A DNA stretch of 38,673 bases from Gnetum montanum. Taxonomy: Eukaryota > Streptophyta > Gnetopsida > Gnetales > Gnetaceae. Both the position numbers and the translations under genes were made by a program. The notes beneath the pieces are model-generated. The model was not told the origin of the DNA, did no database searches, and saw only the letters and a program-made list of their open reading frames with translations. Positions 20,494 through 29,398 of the stretch are shown one piece after another. Each line of letters begins with the position of its first letter. Position 1 is the first letter of the stretch. Where the stretch lies: contig MNCI01003713.1 of the NCBI GenBank assembly GCA_015680685.1, forward strand, positions 1 to 38,673, in the 5' to 3' direction.

Positions 20494-21430
20494 GTGCATG
20501 AACATGACTTGAGAGAGTATCGACCCATAAAGGCACAACGTCAAAGGGACTTACAACAAGAGAGACATCATAAATCTATGAAGGGGAAGTGGTCTCAAGA
20601 TGTTCCATATGTCTTAAGTGAAAATGAGGGTGGTGAACCTGCCTCAGGAGGTCTTGCACAAAATTTTGAACCAAAGAACCCAAAAATTATAAAGGAGATT
20701 GAGATGATAAGCTCATAAATGCCTTTCTTTATGAGATGGAATCATTCCTAGAGATGGACAAGTATCTTGAGGAGTCCAAAGTTAGCATTACTTCCCAATT
20801 TCTAAAGGAAGTTGCTCACACTTAGTGGTTCAACATTATCAAAGAGATGAGGTCTAGGATAAATCAAAGATCAATTGAGACATTGGAAGAGTTCAAAATT
20901 GCCCCAATTGAGAACTTTTTCCTAGGCTATTTCATTGAAAAATCTTGGACAAAGTTGAAATAAATCTAATAGATCGAGAAGCTAGAGGATTACCTCAAGA
21001 AGTATCACGAGGGGTATTGCATATTCTTGTAATCAATGATGATATCAAAATTTAGTAGGATATCAAAGCATGCAAGTTGACGAAGTACAAGGAGGTGTTT
21101 GAGTTGGTTGTTAGCTTGATGGTTGATTCTGAGCCCTAGATTTAGGAGAAAAATGATGTAGAACTATCCCAAAATAACAAGATGTTTGGTGGTAGATCGC
21201 TGGATCTAGTGTAAGGAATTTTAGTGGTGGCTTTTTGGGTCCACATCCTACTATAACCCTTGGTTCCCAAGCTCCTTACTAAGGTAATTAGAAGTACCAA
21301 GCTCCCAAATATCATAATTGGTTTCAAGACAATTGCCTATCCTTTGGGGTATCCATGAAAAATCCTCCAAGGCATCTTAGCATGAGGTGCTTCATTTACT
21401 TAGGAAATCATATTGCTTAACATTATCCTC
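20494..21430 (+). pseudogene. Gag-like remnant
   Basis: An open stretch from 20494 (LREYRPIKAQRQRDL...) runs into broken frames with helical, charged sequence (MESFLEMDKYLEES, MRSRINQRSIETLEEF). A C-x-x-x-x-x-G-N-H pattern near 21390-21425 looks like a damaged CCHC zinc knuckle just before the protease. Position and composition suggest gag, but sequence similarity alone would not. Confidence 0.45.
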
Positions 21431-21624
21431 AAAATCCCAATTGATGACCAACTAGAAAGGGTCCAATTGGTGAATGATGCTTAAGTATTCTTAAGTACCA
21501 ACGACATGCTCAATTGTAGATGATCTAGATGAATGAAAATGGATAGAAAATTGAGAAGCTTAGAGTGATAAAGCATACCTCTCAAAGCTTGAGAGTGATT
21601 TAGTAGGATATTCAAGGAGAGTAG

Positions 21625-21846
21625 TTGAAGCAAGAAACCAACCTATGTTTAGTACAAATGGTCCTGGTACAATTTCATTTAAAGATACTAGACTCCTTGG
21701 TTGGCACAACTACTAGCCATAACTTTCTTTCACTAGAAATCAATTGCACACTTAATTTGCAAGTCAAAATTGCTTTAGAATCCTATAAGTTAGCCAGGTT
21801 TTGCTTAATTAGCTGTATAAGAGTGGTGGAGGTAAAGGTAGGGTAG
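21625..21846 (+). pseudogene. Retropepsin-like protease remnant
   Basis: The 73-codon open frame contains LDSLVGTTTSHNFLSLEI, which corresponds to the chromovirus-type pattern LxDSGA(T/S)HNFIS with a short insertion. The Asp is present but its DSG context is broken. It lies between the zinc-knuckle remnant and RT, as in a normal gypsy polyprotein. Confidence 0.6.
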
Positions 21847-22334
21847 TGAAGGGAAAAGCTAGATTTTTTATTCTAAATATTGACTCTTTCAAAGCCATCC
21901 TTAAATAAGAGTTCTTCAAGAAGGCAAAGGTGCTAGTTGCCTTGTATCTTAGTGTTCTTTACATTTTGCATGAGGAATCATCTTGTGTAGTGAAAACTAC
22001 TATGCTAGAAGAAACTAGAAAACTTCACAAGGTTTAAATTATCTTTCTAAGGGTGATGAATAGTGTTACTTGAAATCCAATCCAATAGATGTCTCTAGCA
22101 ATCTCAACACAAATAAAAGTGGAAGGTACAACTCATATGAATCGGTAAATTGAGGGGGTGCTAGAGAAATATAATGATTTGATGATGACAGAGTTGCTAG
22201 AAAGATAAGATGAGTGGTGGATCACAAAATTGAACTATTACTAGGAATTGCCCCTCCCAAGTAGCAATATTATCAATTAAATGCCCTTATATTGGGAGAG
22301 CCAAAAATGAAATTTTCAAGCCTAGTTAAAAAGA

Positions 22335-22870
22335 ATTACATTCAACTCTTCAAATCTTCATATGGAGCCCTGGTGTTGTTCATTAAGAAGAAGGATGACA
22401 CATTAGGATTGTGTTGTAATTTTTAGCTCCTAAATAAGTACACTATCAAGAANGTGTTGTAATTTTTAGCTCCTAAATAAGTACACTATCAAGAATAGGT
22501 CTATAGTCCCCTTAGTTTCACACCTATTTAACCAACTAGTAAGGACTCAAGTTTTCTCTTGGCTCAACCTTCATCAAAGTTACTATCAAATATGAATTGC
22601 AGTAGGGAAAAAAGAGAAGATAGCATGTATTCCTCATTATGACTCATACAAGTGGATGGTCATGCCTTTTGGGTTATGCAACATCATTGCCACCTTCTAC
22701 ACACTCATGAATAAGGTGTTCTGCCCATACCTTAAGAAGTTCATGTTTATATATATTGTCAACATCCTTGTGTACTCTCACTCTATGGCAAAGCACCTTC
22801 AACACTTGGGACTAGTATTCTCTAAATTGCAAGAACACAAATTGTAGGTTAAGTAGGAGAAGTGTAAATT
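22335..22870 (+). pseudogene. Reverse transcriptase remnant
   Basis: Recognisable blocks in order are LFIKKKDDTLGLC, LLNKYTIK, a VPLVSHLFNQL segment, VMPFGLCNIIATFYTLMNKVF and YIVNILVYSH, followed by HLQHLGLVFSKLQEHKL. These match the Ty3/gypsy RT consensus (VMPFGLTNAPATF, then YLDDILVYS). The catalytic pair reads V-N instead of D-D, so it is inactive. The frame is broken at 22411-22495 by a duplicated contig overlap, not by mutation; stops elsewhere are genuine decay. Confidence 0.8.
22411..22495 (+). other. Assembly-join duplication: identical 42 bp on both sides of an N
   Basis: Bases 22411-22452 and 22454-22495 are identical (both start GTGTTGTAATTTTTAGCTCC), separated by the N at 22453. 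Two contigs overlapping by 42 bp were joined without merging. Removing one copy and the N (43 bp) restores the RT frame from TIK into the following N-R-S stretch. Confidence 0.9.
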
Positions 22871-23420
22871 TAGAAAGGCAAAGTTGAAGTTTTTAGGTCA
22901 CATCATTGGTGGAGGCAAGGTGAAGCCAGATTTGAGGAATGTGGATGTCATTGCCACACGACCTACTTATAAGGACATGAAAGAATTGTGCCAACTCTAG
23001 GGATTGGCCAATTATTATAGGAAGCTTGTTCATGGATTTTTTAGAGTGATAGCAACCTTGACTAATTTATAGAAGAAAGATGTTCATTGGGTATGGAGTG
23101 ACAAGTGCTGAGAAGCTTTTGACAAGATCAACAAAACCCTTACAACATAATCCATGTTGGCCCTCCCTAACTTTTTAAATCCATTTGAAGTTCACACTAA
23201 TACCTCAAATGAGGTAATTGTAAGAGTGCTCTTATAAAATAATCATCTTGTTGTATTTGGGTCAAGGAAGTTAAACTTGACAAAATAGTTATGGAGAGTG
23301 CATGAAAAGGATATGTTTTGCACTGTGTATTTTTTTTTTTTTTGCACATGGGGATACTATCTCTTGAGTGGCCCTTGGTAGTCAAAAGAAATAATACTGC
23401 CATGAGCTAGCTTCTTTCTC
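22871..23420 (+). pseudogene. RT thumb/connection and RNase H remnant
   Basis: KCKFRKAKLKFLGHIIGGGKVKPD, then GLANYYRKLVHGF, then MLALPNFLNPFEVHTNTSNEVIVRVLL and GSRKLNLTKQLW-like sequence ending VHEKDMFCTVY follow the gypsy order (FLGH, GLxNYYRRF, LPDFxKPFEVxTDAS, VHEKEM). The first RNase H Asp (TDAS) reads as Asn. A T-tract lies near 23325. Confidence 0.75.
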
Positions 23421-23696
23421 AATTCAGGTTGAAGTCAAAGTAACTTTGATGGCTGCGTTTACTAAAAAAATTTGACATTTAGTTTGTTTATCAACTAAGA
23501 AAAAGGAATATGGTAGTAAATGTATTAAGTCAATGTTCTCAAGTGTGTTAGATGAAGGTTGTTAATCAACCTAATAGCTCTTGGATGATGGTTGACCATG
23601 AACTTTAAGAGAAAATTAGGGATAAATTAAATCATGATCAATATGCTTAAGAGTTGTTAGAGTTGGTCCATAGTGGTGACAAGTCAAAGAAAATGA

Positions 23697-23850
23697 GGAG
23701 TTAGCCTAGTGGTATATGTCTTGACTTGGTAACCCCAAGTTACAAGTTTGATTCTACTAGGTAGCATTGAGTTATAAACTTCCATAAATCTTGGTTTGTA
23801 TGTATATTTCACTTCTTTTGGGTTCTAACACCCCTTCCCCATAGTGGTGA
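23697..23850 (+). mobile_element. tRNA-derived SINE, copy 3, inserted between RNase H and integrase
   Basis: GTTAGCCTAGTGGTATATG (A-box-like) is followed by CAAGTTTGATTCTACTAG (B-box-like), then GCATTGAGTTATAAACTTCC and a T-rich end. It matches the SINEs at 10385 and 17640. It lies where the gypsy polyprotein would link RNase H and integrase, so it inserted into the element. Confidence 0.6.
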
Positions 23851-24039
23851 AGCGCCAAATTTTAGTAAGGTGGATGGCTTGCTCATATTCAAACGAAATC
23901 AAATGTGTGTTCTATACTGAAATTCCTTACATTCTTAAATCATTGATAAATAATATAGCATCCCTTGGCATGTTATCTAGAGCATAAAAAAATAGTGTCA
24001 TTGGTGGAAATAAGTTTCTATTGGCCAAATTTGGGGGAT

Positions 24040-24515
24040 TGATGTGACAAATTTTATGTGAAGTTATTTAGTTTACCAACAAGATAAAAGTTCCAAGGAG
24101 AGACCAATTAGTATGCTCCATCCCTTGGAAATCTAAGAACTTACATGGGTAACTATTTTAATGGATTTTATCATTGGTCTCCCTAGAATATAGGGATTTT
24201 CTAGTGTTCTTGTAGTTGTGGATAAGTTCTCTAAGTATGTCATTTTCATCTTGTCTTCTACATGTTACACAATTGAGAATGTGGTATTCTTGTTTTTTGA
24301 TTAGGAGCTTTGCTATTTTAGGTTGCAAATAAGCATTATGTCTAATTGAGACTTCCATTTCATGGGGTATTTTTGGTGGAAGCTATTTGAGATTATGGGA
24401 ATAAAGCTAAAGATATCTTTAAGGTATCATCCCCCAATGGATGGATAGACAGAATAGGTAAACAATTTCTTGAAGGAGTACTTGAGGTACTTCATTTGAT
24501 TTGATCAAACAAACT
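24040..24515 (+). pseudogene. Integrase remnant, cut by the nested element
   Basis: The order ERPISMLHPLEI, ILMDFIIGLP, FSSVLVVVDKFSKYVIF, MGYFWWKLFEIMGIKLK, then LRYHPPMDG and VNNFLKEYLRYF matches the chromovirus integrase core (PWxxISMDFIxGLP, VVVDRxxKxAHF, YHPQTDGQTERVN). The first catalytic Asp (MDF) is kept. The frame is interrupted by stops and ends at the target duplication AAACT (24511-24515). Confidence 0.75.
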
Positions 24516-25345
24516 TGATGAGTCGTCATTTGGGCGACCGCGTTATCGTGTCCGCGATATCGCATGCCCAGTCGTGATATTGCATACGCGATATCGCGGC
24601 CTTTCTTCTCATCTATAAATAAGAGGTAGACAGATGAGTTTAGAAATCTAGTTTTTAGTACCTTGGCCAAAATCTTGCAGTTTTTACTTCTTAGAGTTAG
24701 AATTATTTCCCAGTGTATGCCCGCAGTGTGGTGAATGTAATTTTACAGCATCCTTTATTTGAGTGTGACGTACTTGGACAGACACATGACTAGCAATAAA
24801 GATCGAGATTACTTCATCATTCCAACATTCACTTGGTTTAATCATTTAATTGTTATTGTTATTTACTTCTTTCCTAGTTAATCTCTCTCTCCCTTAAACT
24901 CATGTTAAACGTTGAATGAGTACGACTTGATTACGAGCATTTAAGTGTGACTACTTGGTAACCCAGTAGCGTACCTAGGATCTATGCTTGGTAATCCTAG
25001 TGGTAGTCATGCACGAAGTCCAAGATGTGTATGGATAATCAAGGAACGGATGCTCATCGCACTTAGGTTAGTTTAGATTCTCTCACACACTCTCTCCTAG
25101 CTTAGTTAATATTACTTTCCATCGCCTTCAGGAGTAGCATTAGATTGGAGACACATCATACACCTCACTCTGGACTAAACCATACGTGACAAAGCTAATA
25201 GTAGTCCAGGTGGGAAGACAGCAAACTACAACCTAAGGCTAACTGTCTAGGTGCCACAACTAGTCCGTCTGCGGAGTTCGACCGGATCGTGCATGTAACA
25301 CTCGTATTCGTATGTTTGAGTGTAGGGGTACCTTGCCACTCATCA
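24516..25345 (+). mobile_element. 5' LTR of the nested element
   Basis: Dyads start at 24542, 24556, 24576 and 24590 (spacing 14/20/14), with the TATA box TATAAATA at 24614-24621, AATAAA at 24795-24800 and the U5 stem-loop at 24945-25012. It ends GCCACTCATCA. Confidence 0.9.
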
Positions 25346-25346
25346 T

Positions 25347-25364
25347 TGGCACTATTTCCAGGGA
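25347..25364 (+). promoter_or_regulatory. Primer binding site (degenerate tRNA-Asp type)
   Basis: TGGCACTATTTCCAGGGA lies one base after the 5' LTR. It keeps the start TGGC and end AGGGA-like pattern of the tRNA-Asp site, with several changes. Confidence 0.6.
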
Positions 25365-25489
25365 CGATGCTAGCTATCTAGATTAGTTATGTCATACAAG
25401 GTCGCTGTATAAGGACTTAACGATATATCCTTTAGAAAAAGAAATAATTATTAAAAGTCACACATAAATTCACACACAACTTCACAACC

Positions 25490-27472
25490 ATGGCTCTCCT
25501 ACAAGACTATAATAATGCCACACTTAGTGAGGAAGTTCATTGGAGAACCAATGAACTATATGACAATGAAGATTGGAGTACACAACCTAAAGTGGGGGTT
25601 TCTTATAAACATAAATGAAAGCAACGTCATCCCAACACACGAAATCATAACTTACTTGATGACAATGAATCCCCACTGGCCACTACAAACCTAACGCAAC
25701 TACAAGAGGTTGTTCAAATCTCCCATAGGCATCGTAAAGAGAGTCGTCTACCCAGGCTCGATTTAAACAACTTTTCTAAATTTTTAGGAGGCTATGACTT
25801 AGATCTGCATCAACATTTACAAGCCTTCTATAATGCCTGCGCATGGAACAACATTGATAACGGTTGGCAAAAACTTAAGCTCTTTCCTATGACACTCGTT
25901 GACCAAGCAAAAGTATGGTATAGATTGTTAAAACCAAATTTGATATGACACTGGTCAACAATGGTCGAAATATTTAACGAAAAATATCAAACCTAGGCAA
26001 GAGTGTCAGCCTTGAGGAAACAAATCCAAGGATGGAAACAAGCACAACATGAACCCTTGGACATGGCCTTAGAAAGATATTATGCACTGTTAATCAACTG
26101 TCTAGGCCATGGGTTTTCTGAGGAAAGGCTAATGTACCATATCATTGATGGGCTACATAATGAAACAAGTGAGACCTTAGGATTGTATGCCCAAGGTCAA
26201 CTATATGAACTACAAAGCCATAAAGTCCAAGAGCTTATTAAGCAGGTAGCAAAAGAAGAAGGAGAAATGGCTAGATGGGAGAGTGTTGAAAAACATCAAC
26301 AGAACCAAAATCTCAACTTAACAAAGGTTCATGATCATAAAAAGGAGAAATCAACAAATCTCAAGGTGGAAACATCATCTTTGCCAACACAACAAAAATT
26401 AGAAGAATTTGAGGCAAAGATCAATAAGATGTTGGAATGGATGTATCAAAAGTGTGGAGAATTTATCAACATTATTGGGGATAGAGTTTTGACAACCCAA
26501 GAAGCAGGAAAAAACATTAGACAATCGGAAAGACGGGATAAGGAAATTAAGAGCTCAACTTCCAATCATACGTACGAATGCAACTTATGCCTGTATGATC
26601 ACCCCAAAGGCCAATGCCCAATATTATTACCTTTACATGAGCATTGGGGAAATAGGTTACATCCAGAGTTCATACAAAGATACTGTGTTCGATCACAGTG
26701 GCAACAATCCCAATCGTGGGGGAGACCACCACTAAATTGGAGACACCCTTCATATCATCCGAACCCAAATGCTTATCTTGTTCAACATCCTATTTCTCCA
26801 ACTGGGCCAATGCAGTTTGTCTCACCACAGTACCATTCTCCTCAATACTATCAGCCCATACCTTCAACAAAACCACCACCTTGTGCACCTTATACTTCTC
26901 CTAACTTTCAACATTCTCATTTTTTCCCTTCTTCTACCTCACCACCAATTGTTCCTAAGGTGCCTGCACCATAGCAACAACCCACGAACGTCACTTGTGC
27001 TACTACTGCCAATAGCAGTGAGAAACCTCAGCAACATCGAAGGCACCCCTTCTTTAGAAATGATCCTAAGAAGGGACAACACAATTTCGAGGCCACTACA
27101 CCTTGCAACTCAACACAAGTCCAACCCTATGGTCCACCCTTATCTTCGAATCCAATGCCTCATGTAACTTCATCAAGGCCACCAACTCACACTCCAACAA
27201 CCACACGACCCAATGAACACATCCATAGAAGGCATCATCCCAATCTTTGCATACCATCTAACAGTCCCAAATATCATAGTGGGTCAACTCATTATCTAGG
27301 AACTACATCGTATAAATTGCCCCACTATGCTCATTATAATCAAGTGTGTGAACCTCGATGGGGTAAGTATGACCGGGCCCAAATACTTCCAACATGCAAG
27401 GATCCTCATCTTCCATTTATTCATCCTTGCCGTCCTCAACCAATTAGTTATGGGAGATATCCCCCATTTTAA
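25490..27472 (+). pseudogene. Gag of the nested element (four nonsense codons)
   Basis: One frame runs 661 codons from ATG 25490 (MALLQDYNN) to TAA. It is broken only by stops at 25616, 25946, 25994 and 26972. Blocks: AKVWYRLLKPN (near 25915), LRKQIQGWKQ...PLDMALERYYALLINCLGHG (26015-26110), IIDGLHNET (26140-26170), a charged helical linker with LEEFEAKINKMLEWM, the zinc-knuckle variant CNLCLYDHPKGQC (CX2CX3HX4C; near 26580-26620) and a Pro/Gln/Tyr/His-rich tail. The knuckle variant is typical of Athila-type Gag. All four stops fit C-to-T changes (TGA from CGA, TAG from CAG). It starts at the equivalent of the core, without the long N-terminal extension of the left element's gag. Confidence 0.8.
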
Positions 27473-28860
27473 TAATAAGTAGGATTAATAAATATTTTTC
27501 ATTTTTCTTTAATTTTCCAGTTTTTCATTTTTCAAATTTTTGTTTTATCTTTTTATTTTTTTGTGTTTTTGTCTTTTTACATTTTTGTAAGTAATCTTGT
27601 CTATGAATAAAACACTCATGTGGATCGTTGGTTGAGGTGTGTTCTATGTTATTAAGTTTCGTGTGATCAATTATGTGGATAGTGAGCCCATTACATCCAC
27701 TCATCCACTCTACAAACAAGAGGTTCTGTTCGAGGGTACAGTGATATTATTGACATTTTTAAAACTTAAAATTAATTTTGTGTTCATTGTACCCAGAATG
27801 AAAAAGGATGGACCAAGAGGGAATGATTAGGATGTGACATAAAGGGGACTTGCGGATTCTCTTTGGTGACATCTGTGGGAGTTATGATGCAACGTGGTTG
27901 TACTAAGATCCTTGTAGATCTAATGAAAAATGGGAGTAAGAGGAATCAAAAGGGCACTAAAAAATCCAATGTTGTTCTAGGGGGTCCCACTAGAAAGACA
28001 TGCACCCATGCCTAAAGGTTGGCGGCTTCTCTGGATTTAGTATTCAAAAAGAAAGAAGAAGAAAGAGAAAAGAAAAAGAAAAAGAAAATTGCCACAAAAC
28101 AAAAATCACTCCTCCCTTGCACAAAACACCAAGTGATCGTATGTCTTGTTATTATGGTACTCTCATAGTTGCTCATCATGGGATGAAATAATGAGATGTC
28201 ACTGGTCAGAGGAATGGTCTTGGTCTTGATCTTGGAACAATGGGTTAATGACACCTTAATCATGTTTTTCACGTAGGATTCACTGTGCCCTGGGTCAGTT
28301 ACCTCATGTCCCAACCTCTACGATCCCTTCTATACTTCGTCTCATCTCACTGTTCATGTAATTGTAGCTCGTGTCGTGTGTAACATAGAATTCTTACCTC
28401 ATTCTAGTGATATTTACATGTGTATGTTTTGTGGAATCAGCATGGATTACATTTAACCCTTCTAGTACCCACGGATACTTTAAGTGTGGTTACACAAGGG
28501 AATTATAGGTTGAAACCTACTTTGGGGAGGACCCACTTGTGTAATTTTTTGTAATTTTCACTTATGACATAGCTCACACACACCATTTATTACCCTCAGC
28601 ATAATTTTTCATAATTTTCTTTCCCTACTATTATCCCTATGAATTTCCACATTCTATGTATCATTACATAGCCTTTTTCTTCCATCCGAGGTTTTATTGA
28701 TAAAATTCACACCATCATCATTGATTGTGCCTTTTGAATTAATGGAATTGCCCTAGAACCCCTTGATAATAGCCCAATGTCCTCAATTTACAACGTTGAT
28801 TTCAAAACAATCCTTAAAAAAAAAATTCGGTATTCTTGTGGTGCCCTATGTCCCTAGGGC
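27473..28860 (+). other. Non-coding part of the nested element where pol would be expected
   Basis: No protease, RT, RNase H or integrase motif is seen in any frame. A T-rich tract lies at 27500-27590 and an A/G-rich one at 28040-28085. At 28520-28538 the phrase CTTTGGGGAGGACCCACTT is shared with the reverse complement of 35527-35545, in the post-integrase spacer of the right-edge element. So this stretch corresponds to the region after pol, and pol was probably lost between about 27475 and 28400. Confidence 0.55.
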
Positions 28861-28863
28861 CGC

Positions 28864-28922
28864 GATATCGTGGCTGACGTGATATCGTGTACGTGATATC
28901 GCGTCACCACAACCTATAAATA
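28864..28922 (+). promoter_or_regulatory. Internal LTR-like promoter before the second ORF
   Basis: GATATC dyads start at 28864, 28881 and 28895, each in CG-rich context, followed 20 bp later by TATAAATAAG (TATA at 28915-28922). The LTRs have the same dyad array and the same TATAAATAAG 23-24 bp after their last dyad. It lies about 480 bp upstream of the ORF at 29399. The surrounding sequence is otherwise not LTR-like, so only the promoter design is shared. Confidence 0.55.
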
Positions 28923-29389
28923 AGTGACCCCCCCCAGGAACATTTAGCATCATTTTGCCATTCACATGGGGGAGTTTTTGAATTTTTTCTCTACGACTTG
29001 CGATTGAGCAACCCTTGCTTTTCTAACTATCTCTCGCTTGCTGGTACTCCGATTTTAATTTTGTCTAAACCTGATTGAATCCAAAGTGTTTAGCTTAGTT
29101 GTGGGGGAGGGACATTTGCCGAAAAGCACCTAACTTTTTTGAAATCTATCATCGCCCAAAGGACATCATCTAGGGTAATTAACTATAACACTTAGAATAA
29201 TTGTGCCTAAAAATCATTTAATCCCTAGGTATACCGGGAAACTAAAATGGGAAACCACCTAAGTCATAGGACTCATTCTTATAGCCTCTCGGGCAATATC
29301 ACATGGAGATAAAATAAGATCATTAATTAAGACAAGCAATAAGGTATAACTTAACTTCAAAAACAACCTTACTAATGCTTGACCCCGTG

Positions 29390-29398
29390 TGATTGCAG
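29390..29398 (+). promoter_or_regulatory. Candidate 3' splice site directly before the ORF start
   Basis: TGATTGCAG ends at 29398, directly followed by ATGGCC. A pyrimidine/AG acceptor abutting the start codon would remove a 5' leader intron of the internal transcript. Possible GT donors exist (for example near 29173 and 29229) but none stands out. Confidence 0.35.

Larger units (their letters stand above)
20279..24515 (+). mobile_element. Internal region of a decayed Ty3/gypsy element (gag-pol), interrupted by a nested element
   Basis: After the primer binding site come unfamiliar gag-like sequence (20494-21130), a damaged zinc knuckle (about 21390-21430), protease, reverse transcriptase, RNase H, a SINE insertion and the first part of integrase. 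Integrase is cut at 24515 by the complete element at 24516-33132; a short continuation seems to follow from 33138. Stops and frameshifts are frequent. N gaps lie at 20378 and 22453. Confidence 0.8.
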
